From assembly GCA_017590115.1 (NCBI GenBank), contig JAGGNK010011114.1, forward strand, positions 1,293,733 through 1,357,732: 64,000 nt of DNA. Direction: 5' to 3'. Positions 23,322 through 36,644 of this stretch are shown here, piece after piece. Source of the stretch: Montifringilla adamsi (Eukaryota; Chordata; Aves; Passeriformes; Passeridae). The translations under genes were made by a program, and so were the position numbers. Position 1 is the stretch's first letter. Every line of letters starts with the position of its first letter. The notes beneath the pieces were generated by a model. It was not told where the DNA came from. It worked only from the letters and a program-made list of their open reading frames with translations, and made no database searches.

Positions 23322-23588
23322 TTCCCCCCTGTCCTGTCCCTCCATGCCCTGTCCCCAGTCCCTCCCCAGCTCTCCTGGAGCCCCTTCAGGTCCTGCCAGG
23401 GCTCTGAGCTCTCCCTGGAGCCTTCTCCTCTCCAGGTGAGCACCCCCAGCTCTCCCAGCCTGGCTCCAGCCCTGCAGCAGCTCTGGAGCCTCCTCTGGGC
23501 TCTCTCCAGCAGCTCCAGGTGCTGCTGCTGTGTCCCCAGGGCTGGGGCAGCTCTGCACGTGGGGTCTCACCTGGGCTCAGGGGCAGAG
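23322..23588 (-). mobile_element. CR1 LINE fragment, antisense, more 5' portion
   Basis: CTGTCCTGTCCCTCCATGCC, CTCTCCTGGAGCCCCTTCAG and GGAGCCTTCTCCTCTCCAGG are the reverse complement of the CR1 segment just upstream of the 3' region found at 22529-22755. The two could be one copy split by about 560 nt of other sequence, or two insertions. Confidence 0.85.
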
Positions 23589-24390
23589 AGGGAGAAAAAT
23601 CATGGATGAAATAATGGATTTGAGCTGAATGTACAACAAGGAAAATGCCTGGAAAGCCAAAAAAAAAAAAAAAATTCAAAACCCCTGCTAGAAAGAAGGC
23701 ACCAGGAAGGCAGTGTAAGAATTAGAATTTGGAAGGAGTTACTTGAAAGGAATATGGGAGAAATATGTTTGAGGAAGGTAGCAGAAAACCTAAGACCCTT
23801 TTTTTTCTTTTTCTTTTTTTTTTTTCATTTAAACATCTTATGTAGAAACTGTTTAGGGTTTGAACGGGGCTTTGAGATATTTCGGTCAGCTGTCATAAAC
23901 CCGCTCATTGTGAGCAGGAAATGAAACTGCCATCTTGTTTCAAAGCCACGCTGTAACACAATGAAAGCAGCTCCCAAAATAGTTCCCTGTGCCAGACAGC
24001 AGCCTTGGAGCTCAGGAAGCACCTGGGCTGCTCTTTTTTGGGAGGCAGGTGGGGCAGCCATGCTTTCACCAGAAACAGGCAGCATTCCTGCTTTAGGATT
24101 CATGGAGAAAAGCATCCCAAACAGATCCTTCACAGGGTTTTGTTTGCTTGAGGGCTTTGTTTCTAGCAGCTCCACTGGGAGAACTGAAGAAGCAGGGAAA
24201 AGTTACTTTTTTTTTTTTTTTCCTGCTGTTACTCGGAACCACCCAGTGTTTCAGTGAGTTACCTGGAATGGACGTGTTTCCATTGAAACCAGGGGAAAAA
24301 ACTCGTGGATTATTCTTAAGGTTGAATGTGTGTGCACAGGTTTTGTCCTGATAAATGAGATATTAAAAGGTAAAAGTTACTGAGAATGTG

Positions 24391-24735
24391 GAGACCTCAG
24401 AGCCCCCTCCATTGCCTAAAGGGGCTCCAGGAGAGCTGGAGAGGGACAGGGGACAAGGGATGGAGGGACAGGACACAGGGAATGGGTTCCACTGCCAGAG
24501 GGCAGTGCTGGATGGGATAGTGGGAATTAGGAATTTTTCCCTGTGAGGGTGGGCAGGCCCTGGCACAGGGTGCCCAGAGCAGCTGTGGCTGCCCCTGGAT
24601 CCCTGGCAGTGCCCAAGGCCAGGCTGGATGGGGCTTGGAGCAGCCTGGGACAGTGGAAGGTGTCCCTGCCATGGCAGGGGTGGGATGAGATGATTTTAAG
24701 GTCTCTTCCCACCAACCCATCCTGTGATTCTGTGA
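24391..24735 (+). mobile_element. CR1 LINE 3' end, sense, young copy
   Basis: Runs from AGAGCCCCCTCC through GGGGCTCCAGGAGAGCTGGA, GTGGGCAGGCCCTGGCACAG and GTGGAAGGTGTCCCTGCCAT to CCTGTGATTCTGTGA, the terminal 8-bp repeat type. It lies opposite in orientation to 22529-22755 and 23322-23588. Confidence 0.93.
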
Positions 24736-27700
24736 CTCATCTTCTGTCGTCAGTGGCAGGACAAAACGTTTCTGAGCGACTTCACTAATGAAAGCAGCAG
24801 AAGAATTATAACAAGGAGATGAGGCCCAAAATAGCACAAGGCCAATAAGTGTGAGATGGAAAATGTCACACTGAATTTGAAGTTTAATTAAATCCCAGAA
24901 ATCGTTATGGGAACATGGTAAAATGGTTTCTAATCTACAGCTGTCTTATCGAGAGGGAGGCAGACCTGAGAAGAGTTTTCACAGATCTTGGACGGTTTCA
25001 TAGGGCCCAGCTGTCAGATTTTGAGGGGTTCTTTATTCTTTCAGCTTCCAAAGCTCTGCTCTGTTTGGAGACAGTGCAGGTGTTTTGGGATGGCTGGAGG
25101 TGAGGAGCTGCTCATTCCCTGTGTGGACAAGAGCTGCTTGAGTCTGGTTTTTGCACAGTCTTTACAAAACTTCCTTGCCTTGGAATCCCTTCCTGCATCT
25201 GAAAATTCCTATTTAGTTTTTACAAATTGCTAAGGAGATAATGGATTGTAAAGCTGGCCCAGAAGCTCAGTCATGCAAAGAGGAGGAGGAGGAGGGGGAA
25301 TGCTCCGGTGTGATTTGTCTCCCTACCTGCAGGTTTGATCCCCAAAAATAAAATTCCCATCTGTTCAAGTTGTCATCTCTGCTTAAAAAGCTTTGCAGCC
25401 AGGCTAGACCCCCTTGGTGTGGAGGGAAGCAAACATTCCCTACCAGTGGCTTCCTTAAATCCCTGATTCCTGATGGCTGATTTGTGGAATGGTGTCATCC
25501 AGCTGAAGGAGGATATTAGTTTATAATGTTTTACAAATTATCAAAGCCCTAAGGTAGTTGCTTGTAGGATTGGAATGCTAATTAAAGGAATTAATCTCTC
25601 TCTGGTATTGCCAGTGTTGCTCATGGATAATGGGAAGAACCTTTTCCATGCACTTTCCTCGTGGCACCAGCATTGTCCAGGGCATCCAGCAGCACCTTCC
25701 AGCACCTCCTTCCACGAGGGCCTTCTTAAAGATCCTCATGGAATTTTTAAAACTTCAGGAAAGTTTCAGTGCTTGGGTTCAAGGGTTTTAATCTCACATA
25801 AAAGTCATGGGGAGCTGAAAATTATTCAAATTGAAAATGAAAAAAAAAATTGTTAGGAAGAATCATGACAATATTCTGGGATTTAGGTGGCTGAATTTTC
25901 TTAGGGATAAGCTTCTTTTGAGTGGAGTTTTAAACCAGGTACATGGAGATAGTTAAAAATCACGTTTCTAGTTCAAGCTCAAGAGTACTGGAAATCAAAA
26001 TTTTGAACTGCTCATATTAATAAAATTGTACAGTGTTTGCTATACTAGATTTATATATATTGTATATAACAATTTAACAGATGATAATTCAATTTAATAA
26101 AAGATAATTTTCAAAAATACAGAATTCCAGGAAAAAAAACGCATAAAAAGAAGATGGCAAATCTGAGAAATACCTTTCTTCCTGCATAAAATGTTGACAG
26201 ATGTTTGTGGCTCTGTGCATACACAAATAATTCAACATTTTTTAATAGCTGATCTACCTCTGTCAGACCTTGCTGTTCTCACTGGGCAGTTCATCCACTT
26301 GGATTCAGTCTCAGTTCCTTCACCTGGATTATTTTAGTGTATTTTTATGATATTCATATGTGACTTCAGGTCCAGATCCCTGGATTCTGTATCTCAGCAT
26401 TCCCACTGAGCACAGACCCTTCTCTCTGCCTGGGTCTGGGAGCCCCATTTCTAATTTACAGGGGGATATTGGAGCATTCAGTGAATTAACTTTGCTGAAA
26501 GGCTCAATTTATTTAATAGCAAAGACTAAGCACTGAAGACAGCCTTGTATCAAAGAAATCCCAGCCCTGCCAGATCCTTGGGATGTCTCTTCCTGTGGGA
26601 TTTCAGTCTCCTGCTCTGCTTTGCCCACACAGTGTCAGGAGGGCCTCTGAGCAGTGGCACTGTGAAATTAAGGAGTTTTTAAAAAGGTTTGAGTATTAAT
26701 CCTGAAATAAGTTTGAAAAGGAGCTTAACTTTAATGCAGTTATGTTCAACAAATACTGTCAGGAGACCAAAGTACATTTAGGTATTCCAAATCAGGCCAC
26801 TCTTCAGAAGTGATTTAATTAAAAGATTTAACAGCACTAGATCCCATTTTTGTTCATTCTTCTCTTGATTTTTGTTACCCATCACTGTCCTGTCAAACAG
26901 TAGAAGATGAGAAAATCCTCTCAGCTTCTGGAGAAAATGGCACAACTGGTGATTCCATCATTCCTTGTTCAGGAATACTTCTTGGAATGGGGATTCTGTG
27001 CCAGGCTTTGGGATGGGGGTGGGGGGAACCTGTTTGTGAAAGGGAAAAACCTTCCACAATGTTTTTAATTATGGACTTCAGGCTCAAATCATCTTTGTCC
27101 TCACCCACTGGTGCTTACAAGGAGTGCAGGCATAAATTGTTAGTGTGATTCCCCTGGAGATAATTGAGAATGGACTCCTAGAAGTAATAAAGCATAATTG
27201 GCACCCAGCATTCCCAAGTGGGGTTTGGGAACCCAGGATTAATCTTCCTGCTGCACTGCAGCTGCCATACCTTTGGCATTACCCCCACCATGTTTTTTCC
27301 TTCATTATGGGAGATAAATGCTGTCATTGTTCTGTGATTCCATAATTACTGCAAATAATCACAGTGCTGTGACTCTGGGCCATTTTGCTTATAAGAACAC
27401 GTTTGTGTAGATTACAAAAATTCCTAGGAATAGTTTTGTTGGATTTGGTCCTTGCATTTTAGTGTGACCGGCAGAGTGATCCTTTTGTAGGATGTCTGTT
27501 CAGGAACGTGGGGTTCCCTGTGTGAGATACACTCTGCCCTTTTCATATTGCTGAACTGTTTCATATATTAGCATAAAATTTAATTGAATTTGTAATTTGA
27601 GTTGGAAAATGCCTGAATATTCAGAATACCCTGACAAGACCACTCGTGTTCTGGGTGAGAGAGACCAGTGTTACATTTGCAGGACCACATCAAGCTGCAG

Positions 27701-28894
27701 GTTGTGTCTCTTAGGCATGATAAGAACCTGAAAGGCTTGGGAATGTATTAAATTATTGGAATTTTTAATACTGGGACATCTCCATCCCTGAACCTACTCT
27801 GTGAGCAGCTTTTGAATAGCCTGTTCACTGAATATAAGTGATTTTAAACCCTCATAGAGAAAAAGCAGATGGAAATGATAAATCCAAGGAGCAGTTGGGA
27901 ACAGCAGCCTGTGCTGGGGCAGAAAAGGTTTTCTTGAAGAGATTTATCTGAAGTAAATGAAAATGATGATACAGAGATTGAATCAGCTGAATGAAAACCT
28001 AAACCCAGCAAAATAGGTGGTTAAAAAAAACCTGCAAGGGTGCAAAAGAGTAAACACAAGCTCCTGAGGAATGTTTATGCTCAGTATATAATTTTTTTTT
28101 TAATTTTTATTTTTACTCCTTTTTAATGCATTTTATCTTCCAGGGGAGTATTTTTAAGGAAATGCTTTATTCTTAATTTTTTAAAGAACATATTAAGAAA
28201 ATAGCTTAAAGAAAATATTTTAAGGAAAATATTTATTAAGAAACATTGGGATTTGTTGTGAAATACATTTTCATCTGCACATCTGTGTCAGTTTAAGGTT
28301 TCTCTCCTTTAGCTTGTGTTGTTGTAATGCAGAAAAGATTTGGATTTATCCAAGCTTGTGTCTGAGTCAGGGATGGTTCTCCTGTAGCATGAGAGTTCCT
28401 ATGGAGACCTCCTGGTAAATCTGGATGGAATTCTGTAAGGAGGAATTCCCAGGGCTGCTTCTCTGTGTGAGATTTGGTTTTGTAGGAGGTAAAAATAATC
28501 AGCTCTGGCCTGTTCCTGAGCAAAGTGCATTTCTTGAACTTACCTTGCAAATCATGTCAAAATATCAAAATATTTGTTGAGCTGAGCAGCAAAATAATTT
28601 GTTTTTGGGTAAGAAGAACTAAAACTTCCAGACAGAACACACACCCCACTGCTGTTCTCAGACATTCAGTGATGATGACGATGGTCTTGTGGTCAGCAGA
28701 AGAATCCTTGAAGAGCAGAAATGGTGTCAAAGTGCTGAAGGATTTAAGTGCACATTTTTCCACGTGAAGGAAGCCAATTATTTCTGGCATGAGCAGTGTA
28801 GAGCACTCTGCACTCTCCAGATGCAAAGATAATAATCATGGTGACAGCTCTGTCACAAAGTTGTCTTCCAAATGTTGGATTTGAGCCAGAACTC

Positions 28895-28913
28895 TTTTTT
28901 TTTTTTTTTTTTT
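28895..28913 (+). repeat. Poly(T) tract followed by CCCTCCAAG
   Basis: A run of about 19 T bases that resembles a pyrimidine tract with an AG at its end. The following 260 bases are open in one frame but show no family resemblance and no donor in a useful place. Confidence 0.85.
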
Positions 28914-30194
28914 CCCTCCAAGAATGAGGAAGTACAAAAGCAAAGATGCAGTTTATTAAAAATTCATCCTGTCAAAAGTGGAATCCCCCTGGGATTTATT
29001 CCAGAGCTGTGCAAGAAAAAGCAAACTAGCTCCAAGAAGTCTTGGGAGATACTTTTGGGGAATGTATTCCTAGATGTTCCTAGAATCTGTTTTCATCGTC
29101 CAGAGTTTTTTAAGCCTTACATGGTAGAATTTGAAGATCTGGTTTTCCATGCTTATGGCAGTCTGACATCAGGGTGTTCTCACTGATTTCAGTGGAGTTC
29201 TCCTTTAACCCTGCATTGTTAATTTAGTGCTGCCTCCACCAGGTAACTCTGACTGTCAGCCTTGTGGCAATTAAAGGAATTACAAAGGGCATTTCCTTCC
29301 ATGCCTGTGTTCACCTACAGGACCCTCATCCTGAAATGTGACAACTGCAGGGCACTGCCATGAGATGGTGGAAGCAGATCTTGTTATTATCAATAATTTT
29401 GCTTATTTTTGTTTTAAAGGGACTTTTTCCTGCATTGGGGGAGGGTGACAGGCATCTGTTGGTGGCTGTTCCATATTTTTCTGTGCTCAGAGGGGGCTGC
29501 AGCCCCAACAACAAAGGTTTTGTCAGTAAAAACAATGGCCCTGGCGAGATTGTAAAGGAACAAAATGATGTGCAGAACAATCATCAAGTGACTAATGAGA
29601 GCAAACAAAGGACTTGCAAACAAGCCCCAAACTCCTGACGGCAGAAAACACAAAGCTCTGGGGTAAGGGAAAGTGCAGAGTGTGTTCATGGGCACCCAGC
29701 TGAAAGGAACCTGGGGCTCTTGTGGTCTTCCAGTGTCCATTGTTCCCTTGTTTGCCGTGGTGAGAGCTCCTGCAGGGTGTGGGAGAAGAGGAAACTCCTT
29801 GAGTTTCATCAAACCTTGTCGAGTTAAAGAGGCACTTTCTGTTCCTATCATCATATTCTCTTCCTACCTCTTGGTCTGCTGGTTTTATTCCCAGGTTTTC
29901 ATGTGTCTCTGCTCTTCAGCTGGAATATCTTGTGTTTCCTTGTTGATAGGTGGTTTGGGAAAATGCACTCCTGAACAGCACGTGGTCATGCAGGATGTGG
30001 ATTTGGGGAAACCAAAAAGAAACAGGAGAAATTAATTAGCCTGACAGCAACAGGACAGTGACACAGTTATAAAAATTCCTTAAAATTACTTTCTGTGGAA
30101 GTTCAACACAAGGAGCAGAAGCCAGAGAGGATCTTTTTGTGGAGACTCTTAAACCCTTCTTCACTCAGACCTGCTGGCATCCTCTGGGCCTGCT

Positions 30195-30300
30195 GTAACA
30201 GGTCCATGTCTTTCCTGTGCTAAAGACTCTGGGTCTGGATGCAGTGCTCCAGGCACTGGATTTCAGATATTCCCAGGCAGAACTAGCTAGTGGTACTTCA
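30195..30300 (-). mobile_element. Old CR1 LINE fragment, antisense
   Basis: CTGTAACAGGTCCATGTCTT, then TCCTGTGCTAAAGACTCTGG and GATGCAGTGCTCCAGGCA, matches the reverse complement of a CR1 segment upstream of the usual 3' end as I remember it, with several substitutions. Confidence 0.55.
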
Positions 30301-31936
30301 AGAGTGAGTTGCTTCTGGACCTCACTAAAGCAGACTTACCAATACAGCCTTTGGATGTGTAAGATCATCCTGAGATACAGATAATTTTACAGCCTTAGAT
30401 TAGCCCTGCATTGCTTTGGATGCAATTTCTGTTAACCTGAAATCCTGATTTTACAGAGCTGAAACTTAGGTGCTCTCCCTGCAGGCTGAGGAAGTCCAGC
30501 ACTCACTCTTGATCCGGGGAACAGAGTTGGGGTTTGCCCTCAGCTTTTCTTAGGAGCTTTCTCTACTTGCACAGCTCAGCAGAAAGGCAGGATTTTTCCC
30601 CAAGAAGGAGCCTGCAAAGGGCAGGCTGGGCAGCAGCTTCCTGTCATTTGGAAGTCAGGCTGCAGCCCTGAAATCCCTGATGGGCATTGACAGGGTGCAG
30701 TTGTTCCTGCAGGATCTCTGGGAATGCTGGAGCCTGATGCCAGCAGCTCCAGGTGCTCCAGGCAGGTTGTTCAGGGGCCCTGCTGGGGCTTTGAGCTGGG
30801 CTTTGTTGGGAATTCAGACACAGGTGTTGTGTTTTGTTGACAAACACAGCCCTGATTTACTTCTACATTGAGGGATCTTGATGGCCAGGAAGGGATTTCA
30901 GCAGAGACAAATGCTGCAGGGATGGAAGAGTTAAAAAGGAAAAATAAGCAGCTTTTCTTGTGTATCAGGAGGAATTGATGCCAGAAATCAGCATTTTTAA
31001 AGGAAAAAGACTGTGGAGTGGAGCTCTTACCCAGCAAGGATGGGTTTTCCTGACCTTCCTTCCTTCTCCTCCTCACGTCCTTGGGAAGTGCTGTTCCATT
31101 TCACGGCTCTGAATAGTGCTGAGTGTGGCAAATCCAGCTGATCCGGGCTCTTGACTTTGTTCTGAGTTTCAGATGAGTTTTTAAAATGCTTTATCCTTCA
31201 CTGTCACATAAAAGGAGATTTGTTGCTCTCTTTGGGCTAAAATACAGACTTCTCACCCTAGAGAAGATAGAAGTTGATGCCTTAATTCTAAGAATACCTG
31301 TTGACCAATTATTATTGTCTGTACCCCAACCCTTCCTTTTAATATTAATTTTATCTTTTCTGACACATAAAAATTAAAACCCTCAGTGGAGTCTCATTTA
31401 CCAAAATCATTCAGCTGAAAATTCCAGACTGTGCCATCCGTGAGATCACTCTGTTTATTTAGTGGGTTGGAGGCAGGAGTTTCAAGCACAAGCACTCAGA
31501 AAGCTTCACTCAGCATGTCTGTTCTGCCATTCAGATTGTTGGGCTTTTAATTTTAAGTAAGGAAAAGTTTTGAGTAATATTACAGAAAATCAAGGATGAG
31601 AACTCAAGTCCCTGTTCTTAATGGATTCCAAGTGGTTTTCAAAGCAAAGGAGATCAGGGATAGATAAAACAGGGGGTTTAATGCAAATGAGAGTAGGGTG
31701 GTAAAAGAATTTCATTTTCATTTTAATATAAATATATTCACATACAAAATTATTTTAATATAAATATAAAATAGTGGAATCTATGATACAGATCTCCCTT
31801 TTGGTTTGGGGGCTGAAGAGGAAAATAAGTCACATTACCGGGATGCAGTCCCATTGACTCCAGAGAGAAGTTACCCCTCCACAGACACAATGATTTTTGT
31901 TCAGCTCATTTCTTTCCCTTATCTTTCTGTTTTCAG

Positions 31937-31983
31937 GCTGCAGGGGAGGGTCAGCTCTGATTTTGTGCTGTTCCTCCACCCAT
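31937..31983 (+). other. Possible 47-nt pseudo-exon or poison exon
   Basis: A strong pyrimidine tract and acceptor (ATCTTTCTGTTTTCAG) is followed 47 nt later by a good donor (CAT/GTAAGG). Included after exon E (phase 0), it would read AAGEGQL then a TGA stop, and its length is not a multiple of three. Such pairs occur by chance in long introns, so this is only a candidate. Confidence 0.2.
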
Positions 31984-32147
31984 GTAAGGAAATTCCTTGC
32001 CTTCCACATCAGTTCTATTGTTTCCGGCCGAGCGGTGGCAGCTCGGGGAGCCTTTGCCAAGGATTTCAGTGGCAAAATCAGCCCTCAAAAACTGCTGGGT
32101 GGCATCATCTCAGGGAAAGATGGGTGTTTTGAAATGAAAACTTAATC

Positions 32148-32210
32148 TCACAGAGCCGTAGGATGGTTTGGGTTGGAAGGGACCTTAAAGAAAATCCCAT
32201 TCCACCCCTA
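32148..32210 (-). mobile_element. Short CR1 3' end fragment, antisense
   Basis: TCACAGAGCCGTAGGATGGT, then TTGGGTTGGAAGGGACCTTA and CCCATTCCACCCCTA, is the first 60 bases of a reversed CR1 3' end, heavily truncated. Confidence 0.85.
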
Positions 32211-35200
32211 GTTCGAGGATGATGGTTCTTGTCACAAGCGTGGGGTGAGGGAGTTTAAAATGCATAAAAACATAAATGTGTGTTTGCAAATATCAACTTA
32301 TTTTTAGGCAGTGGTGATTCAGATGAGGCTGGTGTGAATTAGTCAGTGAAGCCCACATGGCTTTGCAAGTGTGCCTTTAATTGAGGGTTTTTAACTCGCA
32401 CTGGTTTTGGTGCCTGGTGGTTAAATGAGAGGTTTAGTTTGAACACCTGAATTTAAAGTGTAAAATTATTACCCAGAGCTTCAGCACAGATTTGAGGAGT
32501 TTCTGTGCAAGACAAACATGAACAGAATACCAGGAATATTTCAGAAATAATTGGGACAACAGGGAAAACTCACCTTGGTGGCTTCACACAACTCTGCATT
32601 GTGTTGGACACAGTGTTTCCCTTTTTAATTTCTGTTTGCTTTTAAAATAAAAAATACAGAGTAATTCAGCTTGTTCTCTGTCTTCTCCAAGATACTGAAA
32701 TGATAATTTTTAAGTGGAGGGTGGCTGAGATCTGTAAATGTTTTTATGAAGAGACCTCATAGTCAGTCACAGAAATGAAGATGAAAATTCTACACAGGGT
32801 CTGTTCTACACTGTTTGTTATTTTAAATGAGTAACAACCTCCCAAAGGCAACCAAATGTCTTAATAATAGCTTAAATACTTTCATTTACATATTTGCTTT
32901 TGAGGGAATTTTCATAGAATGTAGAGTGATTAAAGCTAAATTCCCAAAATGTTTGGTATCATCTCTTGACACAAAAAAAAACCCTCCTGAAAATGATCTG
33001 AGCTGGGACTGAAGTTTTGTTTCTGGGAAAAACTCTCAAAGTTGTACATGAAACTTGGATGTTGAAATCAGAACTGTGTTCTTGTCCCATTTTCTTTATA
33101 TAATTTTATTGGTTTGAGTTAATATATAGGTTTTCTTCTAAAAATAGGCTTTAATTTGGTTGTGTGTCCATTGTGTTTATTAACAGCTTCAACTCTTCTC
33201 AGCCCTAATTCCAGCTTTTAGCTTCTCAAGCTTGGACACAGGGGAAGTAGTTTTGTGCCTTTAGTATGGCAATTCTGCTGTAAAGAAATGATTTCTGAAA
33301 AAACAGTGACTCTTTCCTATCCTTGGAAATTGTGATTTTGTGCTACTTAACTTCGTATTATCTTGGGTTTGATGCCAGATTTGTTTTTTTTTTTTTTTTA
33401 AAAACCCTTGATTTCCTTTTGAAGTTGACAAAAAGGCAGATTTTTCAGTGGGGTTGTAATACAGTAAGTGATTTAGTGCTCTCTGGAGAGGCAGAAAGAG
33501 AACAAAAGCCATTGTAGAGGAATAATGGGTGTTGGGTTTTTTGATTTTCTTTTTTTTTTCCCCAGTTTCCCCTTCAAGTTGTGTGATGAGAAATTTTGAA
33601 AATACTTTTCCTTTCAAAACCTGTGATGTTCAGTGGTTTGGGTCAGAGTGTTTGTAAGTGAATGAGATTCAGCTGATAAAACCCCACGTGAATGTTAATT
33701 TTTATCCCACAGTTCAGCAAGTCAAGTCTTTTGTTTTAACATGAACACATCCAGCTCGATGTAATAATTACCATTTTATAGAAAGCATAAATCCATTATT
33801 ATTGCAAGTCTGGAGCCAGCCAGCTCTCTGATGCTGTGGCTGATGGGATGTCACCTTTTCTGTGCTTTTTAGCCTGTGTTGGAGCTGCTTTCTCAGCCCT
33901 GCCTGTGTGATATTGCAGTGACTTTCAGAACTTCAGTTCTGGCAGCTCTCCTTGGTATTTAAGAACTTCATCATATTGAAACTGCTTTTAATTAATGAAA
34001 AGAGCCAGGCTGTAATGCAGTTCTCACATGCTGACAGACCCGTGTGCTCCCCAGTGTGTTGCCACACTTTGCTCTGATGTTCTTTCTTAAATATCTTTAT
34101 TTTTTATATCACACTGGGGGGGTTTCTGGCATTTCAGCAGAGCTGTGGTCATTGCAGGAGGAGGGGGGAGATAATGAAGTTAATATTTCTCCCTCTTTTT
34201 TTAATTTTTTTTTTTTTTTTACTATTCCTTGAGCTGCAGGCTGCAGCTGGACATGAATTGCTCCCCAGTGCTGCGTGGATGATAATTGGAGGCAGTGAAC
34301 ACGTGTGGGGCTGGGCTGTGTGTGCCTGGCGTGGCTGTGTGAGCTAATTGTGGGGGCACTATTTACGGTCAGTGGAGAGGAATAGGCCCTTGGCATCCTG
34401 CCTTTCAGCTGACCTATTTTAGCCATCTATCTTGGAGAGGGATCAATCACAACACACAAACACCAGCTTCTCTCCACTGGCTCTGCAGAGCACCCAGAGT
34501 GTCAAAACCCAAGGCAGAGCTCAGCATTTAAGACTGAAATGTAATGACACAAGCCCTTCCTGTGGGGTTTGACATAAAAACAACATTTGGGCTTGATATG
34601 GAGCTGTGAAATTCTCTTTCATGGCATCGTGGGATGAAAAAAATCACAGCTGCTTTGCAAACTGAGCACTTAGAATTGCCTTGCCAAATTGAAATGATTT
34701 CTTTACATTTCTTAGCAGAGTTGCACTCCAGCCCCGGTGTTTGAGCTGAAAAGCTTTAGGAACAGCTAAAAGTCAGCAGTTCTGTTCTGGGGGAGTTGCA
34801 GGCTCCCCGTGGTCCCCAGGGAGAGCACAGGCAGTCTTGGCAATTTTACCCATCATTTGTATTCTCCGTGGGCACAGGGCTGAGCTGCTGTTGGGGCTGC
34901 CTGTACTGGATGTGAAATGAGTGCCCTTGGAATGGGGTGGTGACTCTGGCACTCGTGTGTCCCTTCAGGGCTAAAAGCACAGGGAATGTTCAAGTCCTGT
35001 GAATCCCAGCACAGCTGTGCCCACAGCAGCACAAGCAAGAACCAAACCTGTGTCTGTGCATGGCTGCCTGCTTTCTGTGGATTTGCTGCTGGGAGTTTCC
35101 TGATGTTTTCCTCATTTGGTTCTAAGCTGGTATTACATAACTCTTGAAATCAGAATTTTTAAAAATTCTGTGTAACAGAGTGTTCGGTGGAGCTGACACC

Positions 35201-35685
35201 ACGGGCAGGAGGCTGGGGCAGTTATCCTATAGCTCTTTGCCAGCCATAGTGGGAAGTCCTTCCTGGGGCAGGGTCTCCAGGAGCTGCCCTGGCTGCTGAC
35301 CCCTCGAGCCCAGCCTGAATGAACCCCTGAGTGAACCAGCTACAGTGTGGGGGCTTGGAAGGAATTCCCAGTTTGCCACTGGTTGGGCATAATGGCTTCC
35401 TGATGGCCACAGAATTACTAGGTTTGAGTCAGGTTTAATGTGTAAAGCTGGAGGAAACAATCTGCTAAAAATTCCTTTACACTTGGAAGGTGGAGGGTGA
35501 AGAAAATTGTGTAGTGTGAGGTGGATTTGGGGTATCAGAGTTTGGATGTGAGAATTCCAGTCCCACAATTTGATTATCCTCTCAAAGCTTCCCTCACTGA
35601 AGGTGGATGTGTGCTGCTGGAAAAGCTTTGCAGAAGGAAGGTCTCTTCTATTCTTCCTAACTTCTGAGGGATTTCATAAAAACAT

Positions 35686-35800
35686 GCAGTGGTTTGGGTT
35701 GGAAGGGACCTAAAAGCTCACCCAGTTCCACCCCTGTAATGGGCAGGGACACCTTCCACTATCCCAGGCTGCTCCAAGCTCTGTCCAGCACTTCCAGGAT
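35686..35800 (-). mobile_element. CR1 3' end fragment, antisense
   Basis: GGTTTGGGTTGGAAGGGACC, ATGGGCAGGGACACCTTCCA, CTATCCCAGGCTGCTCCAAG and CACTTCCAGGATT follow the CR1 3' region in reverse. It lacks the more 5' portion. Confidence 0.9.
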
Positions 35801-36592
35801 TTGTGTCTGATTCACTGTGTCTGTTCACCTCACCTTAAACATTGGGCTTGATTTTTCAGGGGCAGAACCTATCCCTTAAGTCCTGCACAATTTCACTCTT
35901 TTGTCCCCCCTCAAATTTTCAAAATGATTTAAATAATAAAATTCAGTTTTCTAGAGAAGCACATTCTGAGTGTGTTGGAATGGAATGGAGTTTCCATGAA
36001 TACACTGTTTAAATGGATATCTGTGAAATATGACCTATTTAAAAACCTATATCACATACATTTAAATACATCCTGAGTTAACTATTTAAATGACATTGTC
36101 AGTCACTTGCAAAGTGATATTTAACACAGAACTTGTGTAACCTGCCCTGTGTGATGTGATTTTACAGCTCTGCTCACAACAGAGCTTTGGGGTTTGAACT
36201 TCACTGTCACTGCTACGTTTGGGATAAATTTGTGTTCCTTATTTGGTATCTCTATGCCCAAAACAGCTGGGGACGTGCCCCATCCAGATGTTGAGTGTCC
36301 TGGCACCACTCCCTGAGGAATACTCTGCTTGGCAGCACCCCGTGGCCTGGCAGTTCTGGGTGTCTTCCTTGCCCCCAGTGACATCTCCCTGAGCACTTTC
36401 CCTTCTCCAGAGCTGCTCTGCCCCTGGGAACAGCTGGATGGGGATGCCGGGATGTTGTTGCAGTGCTGTGTGCTGCCATCTAATGGAGCCCAGCGCTGTC
36501 ACTCCTCCTGCCAGGAGTGAGGGATGCTCTACGTCCCCTCCCACCCAAACCAGTCTGGGGCTGTGATTGTATCAAAATGCAATTTAAGTTCC

Positions 36593-36644
36593 TTTTCACT
36601 TGAGCAGTCTTGCTCTAGACTTGTACTTCTTCCACTTCTCTTTC
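36593..36644 (+). repeat. 52-nt direct repeat, copy 1 (138 nt before exon F)
   Basis: TTTTCACTTGAGCAGTCTTG, then CTCTAGACTTGTACTTCTTC and CACTTCTCTTTC. The same 52 bases occur at 38758-38809 with five differences. Its origin is not recognised. Confidence 0.85.

Noticed and set aside
28872..29186. 104-codon + strand open frame after a poly(T) tract with an AG, considered as an exon or gene
   Set aside because: No recognisable protein family, no suitable donor, and a stop in the phase needed from exon E cannot be excluded; it is most likely chance.
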